Origin: Candidatus Omnitrophota bacterium
GTDB taxonomy: Bacteria > Omnitrophota > Gorgyraeia > Aquiviventales > Aquiviventaceae
DNA length: 59,669 nt
Assembly: GCA_023247255.1 (NCBI GenBank)
Contig: JAHFGV010000014.1
Span: 1 to 59,669 of the forward strand
Direction of reading: 5' to 3'
The notes beneath the pieces were generated by a model. The model was not told the origin of the DNA and ran no database searches. It saw only the letters and a list, made by a program, of their open reading frames with translations. Shown here in pieces: positions 24,401 to 25,277 of this stretch (position 1 is the stretch's first letter; each line of letters begins with the position of its first letter). The position numbers and the translations under genes are program-made.

Positions 24401-25136
24401 CTTCCTTATCCTGTTCAAGATTCCTTTAATCCATGAGCTCTACGCCAGTTTCATGCAGGTTGGAATCGTTATGGTCCCGGCCTTTTTAGGAGTTGGGGCG
24501 GTTGTAGCGGTGGGTTATGGAGCGTTCTGGGCTTTTGGATGGATTACAGGCCACATAAAGGGATCTTACCGCCATCAAAAAGCAAGTGAAACGGTCCCGA
24601 TTCCTAAGAAGAGACGATCCGCGCAGACTGCTCCTTCTTCAACAGGCTCCAAATTCCGCACCTGGCTCTGGCCACTTTTGCTTATCGGACTGACGCTGGG
24701 GCTGCCGAGGTTGGGATGGGCGCAAACAACTTCAGGACTCCAGAGCCTTGTGCAGGATCCGATGGGGTGGGTGGTGCTGGCGGGTTTTGTGTTCGTCTTG
24801 ATTTGGCGGCTCATTCGCTGGTCCATGAGAGTCCATCAGCGCAACCGACAACAGCGGCTACAACAAACGGATACATTTTCATCACCGATATTAGGGATGG
24901 GGATCGTGCTCTCTCTTTGTCTCATCGGTTTCTACGCGCATCCATGGATGGGCGCAATAATAGGACCAAGCCTCCTGCTTGGTTGGACGATGAGAGAGCG
25001 TTTACGGTCGCTGATCCAGCGGGCGCCTTTGTGGCAGAAGACGGAGGCGTTTGCAGTAAGGGCACCGCTTCCTATCAAGCCTGTCGATGTGGGATCCATC
25101 GTCAAGTCTGCGAGACTGACTTCGCGATCGTTGTAG
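3..25136 (+). CDS. Giant multi-domain membrane protein, 5'-truncated by the window edge
   Basis: The frame is open from the first in-frame codon (position 3) to TAG at 25134-25136. The GTG at 15 has open codons in front of it, so the true start lies upstream and the visible 8,378 codons are a minimum. Residue numbers in the domain entries count from the GTG at 15. The chain alternates soluble domains with hydrophobic segments: HEXXH (36-40), methyltransferase-like folds near 315-390, 963-990, 2306-2335 and 6945-7000, a transglutaminase-like triad (2632-2698), HEAT repeats (about 3176-3576), a RelA/SpoT-like chain (about 5530-6350), and many membrane segments. The domain set resembles cytoplasmic enzymes, but the hydrophobic spacers suggest an envelope-located protein. 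Proteins of this size are known in Omnitrophota. The overall role is unknown; a cell-contact, predation or envelope function is only an inference. Assembly and domain calls are by eye. Confidence 0.93.
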   Translation, partial: AAGVVALGFVLVRLVASGMDTLTQYAATLSFIYFISFLIHEFSHWAQMGFKWKHRPRLLSPSVSPPPPAPHPSPLQALKQTLLHGGIGVPGSSGAVGILTSGSLALISCIAAFVFPSFAIWAIPTAFINVIFSLSPGDWRNATSSQDWGDVEKTEAYKKLEQVASTLPQPVSEALIGLPKILWNRKDTKLIEKHLKVLLIWSRFQTSHEELKLYPRILTGLESLLETVWQFEPKGRRRALKELKTAFVAASAEVKKEKRWNNMEEGILAVSFKDKAIPGSPYTVLSIPSSGPPSYVTKALLHAIALELARVPNTAALKVAEVGFGHGIVSLALAASPKVAEVTASDINPEVERLLRVNGLLNGSPEALKKITVVSSKYRPSPESLDLVVANPSQRPKSKDQSSESENQSVQGEESASSEDESVARRALALVTPELHRRYYQSGEDGFEMTREAFQIWGSTLRTGGRILLALTDWHDPKRLEELFKTTPWEWSPLPETERRRVYRSMGDPFDPEDIDAFVDASRGGVPVPFWFWKGDERVDAKAMAAELEAGGSVAVSAMTYRGLVKEPIEWHTRLVDFWNRLPMGFLRRIGRWFKDRQEVIRVAQITLRALGETTLIVWALPALMTSLSALTGWGLEGFIRPAQALLFPLLHVFGPLHAWEYRKSVVSDQWSVTSEERVEKNSRRYKNNWAQPPELQTQGSGQRLRATSDERRATNRRWVLKELQPRSPPQWIALLFYLAALGFLFHIATPGFILPQVAHLGYDLVLLPVLALALAHVRLPSWLQWLRYAPLAMAGKKHKQRERHQREQLSNQSQPLVNENQAYYLRIAGELLAILGGEWPLELRRKVTQEIVAEWLSIARHSQGDDALQAAMQPLMDSVAREQREMLSDLQMNVQSLAAAMVRLNPSQPAAEHGHFDLRRAIRETSQPSSQAFELPVEWLDHCRRSHQLQLRAAQSAPRGKDLVVLGFGYGVDVAPELLTDTRFRKVYLVDISIERMRRGLSRLGLENQPNIELMELDLSQINPRFLDAVSDIINTSTDIRHVQALLRRLIDDSGGQDSVLRLIDSDLHLPLPTDAGLVISANLMTQLDNASLAHIRQGVKRVFGEPLQDQTLDNFLQVYFFKSIAQAHLSLLDKVVAQDGLIVVTHDAGVIAPSLPTLRGGGKLTPEDVAITAQKLLKHYVGRSYEPFGEKEEFIRKRLPLYIASSTQKNQGGLLYPTVYALPVTYTEGAGLKLDDAEAWIWLHTADRTWLINGFIAKKQQQAKPLAEQASRRVSLAPPPSAKGQTPDVTPRLPKVGDRYLVPDRLFGGMKERIVDFVNAKEGWAHFSKDAPGTRIPFTTLVNYRQPDEEKGAEGGSESSAAKDSAHPQGSTKLSIWLWPLLLIGLTLEVLRLGWAGQGTFAGETSLGWSFMLTGLTLAIWALSSDEKIVLLVYFLDRFFMGFLRRIGRWFKDRLDVIRVAQITLRAVGETTLIVWALPMLMTSLSALTGWGLEGFIRPAQALLFPLLHVFGPLHAWEYRKSVVSDQWSVTSEERVEKNSRRYKNNWAQPPELQTQGSGQRLRATSDERRATNRRWVLKELQPRSPPQWIALLFYLPALGFLFHIATPGFILPQVAHLGYDLLLLPVLALALAHVKLPRSLRWLHSLPVAMASKKKKTEREAKRKQLAQQRGRDQHKRIKREAQQRRQVGTGYEESVAEMSGALHRLLEQMAGRSVPPPPQPDRPPQPDEASQPSRLSQLVRQAPFTFGVKIYIGSNREEFPLDQPDLAVFGLPSSGVMNQAVAEGDSWPKLLLSAGHFFQQAFAMQALAPDLLDAWALYHLRNRTMEQLQGMQQQMRFDAFDAVVRLKRYVDAAQMVPMGMMFENVLTYLAGPDNSHRTLLENINRDLDRQREERRQRGDTAPSKADSLVSVQSIDEVLGLDLWAVKIGPSAVVIKATAKLAGNREVALAINHVTDLTDASKSLHTAQTLMRFYHAEDPKHIAQVYDLGSLGVNSQEVPVILVVEWKDAHELHVYAQRGKEVYAWIDQNMRQPRSLGMERSDQIWATVAYIITNYSLLHPRESLVNLDVEPETSIIMNAQLESGDFVGQGPLEGETPWNVDVIWARAAHEASPASIVLTGVLLGVQEVVNGEFRQVWWDRPDLGIQAVEQALLQQARRFAQQQGMNRDQALAAARARIRQLFKQALEEGIPSALEQLEEARFGAAQHQQAFEAITRAQDALRVYLTAQQEASSTGSTAPMPPELPDIRTDTKDVDEEPSLLSWEEWWDIPKSSTDQGGFKGGYPSEVRRFVIGRLRESLSQAAPAAVVDIGAGKDLFLAREIRREVPESHVYAVDILKEERVTPLAKARGIAYRRASANNTGYPSGSFKRVLSTYTLEYTKSPDETTNEIRRVLANDGRAVLVIHHPQSVFIAQKRFELSEAKRQYAVIPLLKQYLKQGDFEGLLRLGAWIEANWPRQSESQQHFIETTRILVEGVRFLQKGLVSDRGQLEIRANWIQAIEEGITRTQSDLVQLERVKAAMERFATDSDVKTFFEHRGFYAEVQVIQEQGKPIGYGVVLRKHAQEPDEKLASSASEGDVQARELAAIQALWPEIEARFQTYGIGPLIEQGTLAWDEKSLLVLDRSPSCQAGECGIAAAIVGDVLTRHGIGARGVSISMPRRLYLQPVNQTGQAMRGREGTYSVPMDHTIIVTDGGVVIDPTGWSPTPVAPLHLHPFQDLIIVGAQRVGRLYRASQLPDQFSLGVPFPYPNQLFEDEDAEMIHVNGLPLSLRRSAQGHPLSTMLGLGWYRDQTKKLHMGIIYQVEYNVYSQAEGVYNIPESLSIGIGIPLEEIYRRQPEIQTLWHRGNRKEMLRFVQEELGGVLLRNHQSQALQGVPSQLDRVTEQAVQDLPLLFALLSKLPPVPADDPSLPSWLQEFTAQGDVLRQLRQQLGAVASVPLGIEGWLTDSVLTNWLSLSESAQAQALENSVKEFLSRHMGFGVSAAAAQFVKRIQDVAQAMKQDSPPASKEVASPKGSVLRSWLLPLVVWLTLGLSSLSWAGMEGGSTVETTAGLSFGLLGILGMGWRKGARLLKPAVGRGMALLLAGLTVGKFLRGRKRAGQSRENTLEDVELNQRKLNRADWLILIGLTLGISTLSWAAGALGTWEPVRLLGQGNTDLSMAGFLLAGMLTTFTEEDRPAVQQWVNVAQQGNPINARLEAIKELRKRKTSQVQDALVPLAHSDGEIEIRRAAIKALRSFKTPEALSAIVQGLHDPKVAVRRAAIITLGKIGRRAIPALEQKLSKSNVRDRRTIIRALARIQHPQAIVLLLWIAQNDRDRSVRETAIKALGRTQDHRVIPELVNLIGHPDIVTQQDAIETLLRFNSSPEAVTALIRLAEKLGKEKEWKEVENGWLMLTVILSTLGEMETPQATPTLEQFARGSYPVEFRKVAITALGESSDPQALPILADLAMLGDKVQVIDKEIQDIQTTAINTLYLSPQPQVISLLLQIVEKVSWSSYWIQEIAIQELGRRRDPQAIPALIQVALKHPARFLRLAAVAALANIGDSRAIPGLVSLLYADEVDHSFGQAVLKAIEKSQSAFPEPSLHPEWRVEPPLANVLEAEREALSWLPPVGLKLWSRRDPFVLSPDVLAQLPSTWKVVGELQEIRLSPVRTAEGLVEIMQIWLGSRPWSDLYVLHLTVQGKLPDLFKYVALALLLGSPNPIDWDEPLATTPWGKVALVHDGGVVDTAINPRWSKVSGRTDFPNWVGYVHEPRPFISAEDPGTAFAELIRKKESDPDWEDRARQETAIRNWMRVSFMAYQRLALALQAYLVLHPHLPPSRPQKETTAVTEIIHSMPRPMRKRFAPIWKDFQVEIRALLKEHRLLRAASVPWFWETVSEIRSFGTGRYEAPFEPIRNFLKRVEAIRATHLEVRRRVRSLLARVTSEIDAAIGLSTDQTEPLSGTARLPEETEHASQVTMDKMDVTLRGKNLPDQLTVEVQTRNGQVNLVELLQAVEQALIVRGKQKPLLIRIDQEGWRLAEGVGGTVLEHIPFSWLRDTQGHLLPEATVGLTDSVRVEIREPQTRDPHRFHSLLSGWPAWISNFWGEGAHGLVAKVLGYPARIHWKTKDGKSYVEVEGAPKQGAQAFVLAGAHPFINLFWFAVPVLWGTVAGLADGPPLLVVFGLLFLHGLLNLYGFVGNLFHSFFTLKRIPLFFFSSFVSSPKPSALSVLALALSRPFVFPIRRLHPVADSDWSRILWAIPAVRKLCTRLGVQISEPPGQRLKSELSDVSDVKSQGLTPRPKPIDENEKDETASKGEDVHEGRPQGFVGATVLGAVIDEAKRKLQAFRSALRKALVDQDDRAGHDLLDNYGLQSSGLEVEVRSDQIIGLFDVRKQQPDGRVTMHHVNFSVPGYGGKRVRLQCWRDPQDFLWIRASDPSQVDSPVIAQGFYDPQKQKMLSGKEHLRDWFLRDGLPSLPEPVWFSRYEKDKSRYLAFNVGEAHVYLPGPLTMTEGNYPGLVGDPQMDRILGLPMMEEGRKVMCGFLRQGQRRPDEAFAKWIWDSKTKRFINLSFFVPGTGPWFKQVVEGRLVASSSYAGRFSLSERGEAWLEGELGLRVPLKRLWKGRTRRPDEVLLVNVPADPEQIRVYAVLPEDPLHDSWKPDRRRFYAARYYDPHTGHFEDEAETVRRRLAEWEKASDPSKPPAPVLTTLRRAPDGSRRARVFNAPKRYHQRSAYLKGLQASDLTRPALIRFTTPNGSWRDFEVIGLDPNLQPISLLARGYQYPHKLEIIWSDTPRRRLTPQEQQTIAQEIAGPSIDATPAFESSTQTSPQGFRFSSWLLSLLLIGLTLGLPHLGWTQTTSRVQSFVQDPMGWVVLVVLVAVSIWRLIRWRMRVHERNRQQRLQRVDAIDQLIEELQQPSRSFASDENQDGRIRGVPTVEERRSVVTIIIHSGERLTRAYKILSLLAIPLIAIEIVTLGLRYLARMSAPLWIDVAVALSSAALLVTRRMTTRRQEHPLQGSGQDLRGAEEPRSRWWQRHSLWMLTLGALFLSGVFLPLASAASAVHPLALHPALQMPEALSLLGSGDGGSGIDGLFFLAGLVGLNVKHQQGRAADPSTIPPKKMGPTLLPLDPGLHEQLQRAIDRQDPYSLMQISQVTGINQRPISRLIEEMRQGKEPQATRRVQRKLRVGLPKLLSNPPSTSKGRRFVGSRGRYLTQEEREALKKQVDDALKEGHFLSTIARESRLTGETLRKRLMSGESRVSEAFATRLLDGLKRLFPHPNDRILEYLLAQMEGGRSPEQTAAMIKDVVSSRTIRRMMDDIRQGRPWSIKPIVQRKLLESLDKDAQPSLQGGGVTQRIRAFKQVITSRSPSVKKSPSLSGEASSLSRSRSLVRNIGFWGLLIGGMSLMSTLAVASNNSATFSGAADGFGDLVLGGLIGLGVWGLRRQLKSDGWAVALLKRSRAMTLGLCVGLILLLPSVAEAFIQRSSEAGPLGTVMLGISFMGFALTLMSTHPDRREARADDPEENGRGDEESEAALVTQARSLAEEYYSGRTFIRSDGSPGESYFAHAKRVAERLESWGASPEVVAAAWLHLVDLSDNGKRSLRKRLDNSKVLELADRLRGVLNLPYQPLLETGVVKGKRTISRFMGLILQTAADPQALLLAFADQIETLATATPQEREYVAMEALHVFAPLAEWLGREDIGALLRTEAHRYIRPGELLALEKGIALVTGIVDENDLYAKTEAELMEKLAQVRDQAEQQLSEKRQRFIAHLRDYGVRGEFSVRQRVKSAYSALKKIERRDIHLRHVPDLFGVMIVVDDPEDLYIAVSAMQRISEKMPGVIHTGTDLQDRHRKDRVFHYQGFHVELIDEQKRPYSVLVMDAENYRRYAYSPEARHWQLVARREKELKEQLFDDLPLLVPSGDFKQDVRQALELLQPWTYVLVVNETERGRAYIPVRLPAGATVIDAVAEASVNRFDQNYPGAYEAVFAVQEGQILPRREHQGRLLGNLSSLQPGSIFRVPANPRKKSSLTWPGLEQIHQQAQTIRARLLATAMGVSLREREMHIRQARRDLMHAGYVYDQNACEQFFLAPLAIALGFRHVDELYLAVALRVRDPKIGIPISLEAIHQQAIVAGEREIIKEGILPGRWQVRMAEDLKRPEVLRKLEALLGSLEIPLKDVDGLLAAVGSYQISTQAIQERLSPGKTLKIQLGLQIPLSGSMKDKTLLHLRVGAQHDRPGILRELTRDVKDHGGNIRWLRTLPIQQNGQSEGAEVEMVVEGILAEDALARLEKVLKEIPDIKPATDWQVQNRRTLRLERKILDEPGQLYAILQGLWDLDHRINLSHVTTESLFGKKQRGRAHVRMTLQLPDEIAASEVEAAVDRAINPVRSATPRGQTLPTWLWPLVLTFFSLGLATRGWTANDGATFSGAADGFGTLVLGGLLGLSVWGLRRGLWWAAQRFASQLRNWRGVKGMPANEGSVVTSLFPETIASASDSKASTNSSSSSGSRNTEILWRGMQRKALAWITWINSAIAKAVITVRNFGRFRTRSSSESSFGERTGVMTSSKMVDVTARQVELPRSEATNTLRSTTARTDRVDLPLGFPHRKRASFPAAIDLKEKLVPSSFKRLTLQSPNQAQLFLLRQSLHDLFSLVQRNFSHLSPHWFRLQPNTQVSLPSMNVGRFPHASRWLWPLTLIVGLCLVVAFGADAALFENALGVQGSGLWVLGFGQLPRTPVLSRIEGLNPDPGALFGETLMGIVGLLFLLGLLLWQKTSKEQPAGSGSEVGPEADAGVKIQELTPIALMGSIATSSKPGSTPNHAEIIERLAEGDFPNLLDAIDRFKEIQSSDEKKQALFQILRAGADGRIEEKTLHGFLSRIPEFREWVIPDRSATVLSPEEEQRSQAFVDIIHNFNDEVNGRFSKEDRYHLFFVTIEKGIFWPSRPWDFLPTLKTIGLRDGTRFLDVGSGLGIATILKAAYVFQDNSNVRFFGIEFNRVLYRMSRLWSWVISRTMPEAQRKAYRERVRIKRGDFFDEDFSVYDVVYYFNRGSNEQGRLMDKLAAELRPGAKLLFYCSEPERIAAQHPRLLLAFDAEYLPKTRTAILTKRAVPHGGFSEGRDLATRDELEKAPDTSATNGREVSARGSMITAVVFGTLAIGLAAWKIDVGNLSNVWAWGILAAVAGFYFFQGWGMTALRLWAWLVKKGIVRAPPRHKLIAPLRTLHGSDVPFLGVKDGWQWINASLLESFKRIPKIAQWSIYALVIGPLRVLHERPAHFTFLNRLPHWLNEGVAYPLEFLFVISAAIGYSLLGTPVAALIGGLLGLSIQVGLSWRGGVEEQGISRISSPARRLARLHEFLSLVAAASLVAFSTWRILARPRWFSLGTWLGAVDHFWLNDFLTVPTITAVMWIILHLWEKFHRQSQKSSMEKTRARHRAMKDWLMMFIGLTIVIQVCFELSSAGLGPGASSIFDPCDVVAISVGGIVSWIGALFLPFPHVNPNTSQPPRVKKVRRHLLLGLLVGALSLSANWGWTANDAAMLSGGADWLWGFGLAGVFGLSLWGLLRGLRWAAQRFASQARNWRGVRIGTSLILIGLTLGLPRLGWAGQGTLGGDISLGWGFLILAGWISYKGWLKVKPGSVVKAIQNKLRSIQTALLKIDSGPRGRGFSTLRDWLWMFVGVLTLLVAFGSEASEGALESVGMNTAVGRLSKMLMSVFADPGALFAYAAVFLSILLTTWALHRFIYRQAQRRMTTAQASGSAAAIAQLEGKVEILKRDLKWLRLGMRTTFFVLFPLILFLSSWMAGTDGVTAVQYIQRQFHELRTLVELWVAMMAIAGFATLDLLIRADLSGLGRMPTAGEQPGADEVGALEGSGGLPGRLKAQGDKTRQERIEVVVNADGSWSGPWRSVSQRLKEIRENIRNPSEPKHRFLLDLGDLFKLCFPPMGLFLVSMAVFLGSTVIPVASPLLFNVLQARPDWLWVGFLLGILSVSVTHLYLPSFRALLRRVFQDLAMDWLQVFSPRSSKARIPDLSRRPLTEAFVIFAGLFGRLFPALIGVLWLQAPVYLPEPSWVGHILYVPVIMLSMAAVFVVFYSIERDLWRELVYSLFVSESSRDMPDGVRLRQSLIAMTWRQRMVFMGITTNLLGLLGAGFLILFKIPLIHELYASFMQVGIVMVPAFLGVGAVVAVGYGAFWAFGWITGHIKGSYRHQKASETVPIPKKRRSAQTAPSSTGSKFRTWLWPLLLIGLTLGLPRLGWAQTTSGLQSLVQDPMGWVVLAGFVFVLIWRLIRWSMRVHQRNRQQRLQQTDTFSSPILGMGIVLSLCLIGFYAHPWMGAIIGPSLLLGWTMRERLRSLIQRAPLWQKTEAFAVRAPLPIKPVDVGSIVKSARLTSRSL
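780..1480 (+). other. Domain: class I SAM-dependent methyltransferase-like (copy 1)
   Basis: Residues 315-323 (VAEVGFGHG) match the glycine-rich SAM-binding loop. An acidic residue follows at the end of strand 2 (ASDIN, D342), and NPSQRP at 387-392 sits where HemK/PrmC-type enzymes carry NPPY. The NPPY-like tetrad is altered to NPSQ, so activity is uncertain. An acidic/serine-rich insertion (about residues 395-420) follows. Product and substrate are unknown. Confidence 0.6.
1751..2335 (+). repeat. In-frame 585-bp duplication, copy 1 (membrane block)
   Basis: This segment is almost identical to 4328-4912; the offset of 2,577 bp is a multiple of three, so both are read in the same frame. It encodes an amphipathic start (MGFLRRIGRW), several hydrophobic helices and a polar linker. 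The linker is encoded by interspersed-repeat-like DNA: a GTGACCAGTGGTCAGTGAC-type stretch at about 1993-2034 and GCGACGA units at about 2116-2152. Only about a dozen differences were noticed, implying a recent duplication or gene conversion. Confidence 0.92.
2780..3480 (+). other. Domain: class I methyltransferase-like / Rossmann fold (copy 2)
   Basis: Residues 963-968 (LGFGYG) form a glycine loop, followed after about 20 residues by YLVDIS with D988 in the adenosine-binding acidic position. A DLVISANL-like strand 4 region and a GLIVVTHDAG strand 5 region follow. The arrangement fits a SAM methyltransferase fold; the substrate cannot be told. It lies between the two copies of the duplicated membrane block. 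Confidence 0.5.
4328..4912 (+). repeat. In-frame 585-bp duplication, copy 2 (membrane block)
   Basis: Second copy of 1751-2335. The reading frame, the embedded repeat-like linker (about 4570-4611 and 4693-4729) and the membrane helices are all preserved. Downstream of both copies comes a lysine/arginine-rich segment, but the soluble domains that follow are unrelated, as though the block were a reusable membrane anchor in front of each. Confidence 0.92.
6820..7710 (+). other. Domain: class I methyltransferase-like (copy 3)
   Basis: Residues 2306-2312 (VVDIGAG) are a clear SAM-loop motif. D2334 in VYAVDI follows, and a strand-4 segment (SFKRVLSTYTLEY) is typical of UbiE/Methyltransf_11-like domains, with a late GRAVLVIHHP strand. 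The motif order and spacing are good; the substrate is unknown. Confidence 0.65.
7740..8640 (+). other. Domain: transglutaminase/papain-like fold with C-H-D triad
   Basis: A cysteine in GECG (C2632) begins a helix-like segment, followed by DHTII (H2686) and VIDPTG (D2698). Cys...His...Asp in this order, with 'DPT' after the aspartate, is the transglutaminase-like cysteine-enzyme signature. The reaction could be peptide cleavage or crosslinking; nothing visible decides. It directly follows methyltransferase copy 3 with no membrane segment between. Confidence 0.5.
9540..10740 (+). other. Domain: HEAT / PBS-lyase-like repeat array
   Basis: About a dozen helical pairs repeat at roughly 30-40 residues, with phrases such as VRRAAIITLGKIG, VRETAIKALGR and FLRLAAVAALANIGD. 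These fit HEAT_2/PBS-lyase HEAT repeats, which act as protein-binding scaffolds. The array covers about residues 3176-3576 and follows two successive signal-like membrane cassettes (about 9062-9500). Confidence 0.85.
10780..14430 (+). other. Unassigned soluble stretch of the giant protein
   Basis: About 1,200 residues with no family I recognise. The first part (to about 12240) is mixed helix and strand. A hydrophobic patch at about 12390-12620 contains two or three membrane helices, followed by a linker encoded by CCCTGAGC-like repetitive DNA. From about 12950 the sequence is rich in aromatic residues and beta-type motifs, with recurring YDP phrases (GFYDPQ, RYYDPHTG), which suggests a repeated beta domain. 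No catalytic motif was seen. Confidence 0.5.
14466..14675 (+). repeat. Signal/membrane cassette, type 'QDPMGWVVL', copy 1
   Basis: This roughly 200-bp coding segment is closely similar at the DNA level to 24661-24870. It encodes LLIGLTLGLP-HLGW, a short polar part, then a membrane helix (GWVVLVVLVAVSIW) and a basic tail (RRMRVHERNRQQR-type). The first part looks like a signal peptide core ending in a small-residue site; the whole resembles a re-entry and anchor unit between domains. Confidence 0.85.
15300..16030 (+). other. Domain: repeated helix-turn-helix-like helices
   Basis: Three related helical units (LMQISQVTGINQRPISRLIEE, LSTIARESRLTGETLRKRL and the segment around SSRTIRRMMDD) look like the recognition part of HTH domains. 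Finding HTH-like units between membrane cassettes of the giant protein is odd; they may bind protein rather than DNA. The family assignment is weak. Confidence 0.35.
16590..19140 (+). other. Domain set: RelA/SpoT-like (p)ppGpp enzyme chain, apparently degenerate
   Basis: The order is that of a full-length bifunctional Rel: HD hydrolase-like (YFAHAKRV, H5552; AAWLHLVD, H5576; FADQIE, D5650), synthetase-like with RVKSAYSALKK (5770-5780) matching RxKxxYSxxxK, VPDLFGVMIVVDD and HYQGFHVEL (H5847), a TGS-like segment (about 5926-5955), the conserved helical region (IRARLLATAMG...) and two ACT-like segments (about 18635-18850 and 18890-19080). In the HD part the canonical HD pair is HL and the usual ADRLHN is ADQIET. 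In the synthetase the DLRAVRI arginine is replaced by methionine and the EIQIRT strand is SVLVMD. Hydrolysis is probably lost and synthesis doubtful; a nucleotide-binding or structural role is possible. Confidence 0.85.
19210..19372 (+). repeat. Membrane cassette, type 'FSGAADGFG', copy next to the toxin-antitoxin pair
   Basis: Encodes TANDGATFSGAADGFG, a hydrophobic LVLGGLLGL helix and WGLRRG...AAQRFASQ. A close DNA-level copy lies at 22544-22703 and a partial one at about 16208-16302 that lacks the AAQRFASQ tail. The tail, read on the other strand, is the 3' end of the PIN toxin gene, so part of this cassette was probably acquired with the toxin. Confidence 0.75.
19334..19849 (-). CDS. PIN-domain toxin (VapC-like, COG1569-type), probably decayed, antisense inside the giant gene
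   Basis: The frame encodes VVDLNVFVASLLG, TPVLSPKLLSELDLVLNRPKF, RDPDDDELLVLA, IVSGNKD and GIPFTPRQFL, the standard order of PIN RNases of toxin-antitoxin pairs. The natural start would lie near 19741, giving about 135 aa, the usual family length, but that codon is GTT. The only in-frame start is a GTG at 19849, which adds 36 unrelated residues and lies within the antitoxin gene. The usual GDKD motif reads GNKD, replacing an active-site aspartate. Start loss plus this change suggest a decaying or silent toxin. It overlaps the antitoxin 3' end and runs opposite to the giant gene, which stays open across the whole region. Confidence 0.7.
   Translation of the reverse strand: MRRLKLDGTSFSLRSIAAGKDARLRWGKPNGRSTRSVRAVVDLNVFVASLLGSSTCRAVTSTIFDEVITPVLSPKLLSELDLVLNRPKFRTVITALAIAELIHVIQAKAFLCIPRHKISVLRDPDDDELLVLAFESDAEAIVSGNKDVTTLPSFAGIPFTPRQFLSWLAKR
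19725..19937 (-). CDS. Antitoxin of the PIN toxin-antitoxin pair, antisense inside the giant gene
   Basis: A 70-aa charged, helical protein (MTKVTLDQAEEIVERLTEEEKL..., ending in a basic tail with RSRRR). Its ATG at 19937 is preceded by a good ribosome-binding sequence, GAGGTGAGAG. It has the size, charge and position, just upstream of and overlapping the PIN gene, expected of a VapB/RHH-or-helical-type antitoxin. The TGA is at 19725-19727. The exact family is not recognised; the call rests mainly on its partner and gene order. Confidence 0.65.
   Translation of the reverse strand: MTKVTLDQAEEIVERLTEEEKLRLIRRLEGETLKARWNQLLFEIDRRRKGRPFTMGETQREINAVRSRRR
20390..21290 (+). other. Domain: class I methyltransferase-like, DOT1/histone-methylase-like topology (copy 4)
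   Basis: Residues around 6945 read FLDVGSGLGIAT (SAM loop). GIEFN follows with the acidic position of strand 2, then a GDFFDEDFSVYDVVYYF segment that fits strand 4. The long helical lead-in before the SAM loop recalls DOT1-like and putative methyltransferases of bacteria. The motifs are intact, so this is the best candidate for an active enzyme among the four copies. Confidence 0.65.
22544..22720 (+). repeat. Membrane cassette 'FSGAADGFG' copy carrying an antisense PIN 3'-end remnant
   Basis: The + strand encodes TANDAAMLSGGADW, a hydrophobic helix and RWAAQRFASQARNWRGV, paralogous to 19210-19372. Read on the minus strand from about 22720 down to TGA near 22665 it gives VPILTPRQFLAWLAKR followed by a stop, which is the canonical C-terminus of a PIN toxin. 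The rest of the toxin and the antitoxin are absent. This copy therefore looks like a deletion derivative of a cassette that once carried the whole pair. Confidence 0.65.
24661..24870 (+). repeat. Signal/membrane cassette, type 'QDPMGWVVL', copy 2
   Basis: Paralogue of 14466-14675 in both DNA and protein: LLIGLTLGLPRLGWA, a polar spacer with QDPMGW, a membrane helix ending IWRLIRW, and a basic MRVHQRNRQQR tail. It sits near the C-terminus of the giant protein. Confidence 0.85.
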
Positions 25137-25142
25137 AACCGA

Positions 25143-25252
25143 TTCCGAAATCAGTGATCAGTGACTGATACAAAAGAAATTAGTTTGGTGTCATTCTAAC
25201 GTCCCCTCACTCGTTCCCTCTCTCCGTAGAGGAGAGGGGTGGGGTGAGGGTT
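25143..25252. repeat. Spacer repeats after the giant gene: GTGATCAGTG stretch and CCCTCACC-type inverted repeat
   Basis: The gap between the giant gene and the next gene holds AATCAGTGATCAGTGACTGAT, then an inverted repeat with arms CCCCTCAC...CCCTCTC and GGAGAGGGGTGGGGTGAGGG (about 25203-25250). The same inverted repeat type occurs at 56061-56187. It could act as a hairpin terminator for the giant transcript, but there is no clear U tract. Confidence 0.7.
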
Positions 25253-25277
25253 ATACTGATAAACGCGAGGGTATGCG

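Larger units (their letters stand above)
21370..25133 (+). other. Polytopic membrane C-terminal part of the giant protein
   Basis: From about residue 7120 to the end the chain is mostly hydrophobic helices. Groups lie at 21390-21530, 21840-21960, 22020-22200, 22270-22430, 22490-22650, 22720-22850, 22960-23180, 23300-23480, 23760-23960, 24060-24250, 24350-24560, 24660-24830 and 24890-25000. Polar linkers between them carry no motif I recognise. The cassette LLIGLTLGLPRLGWA recurs at about 22722 and 24670. The protein ends in a short basic tail. Confidence 0.6.
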
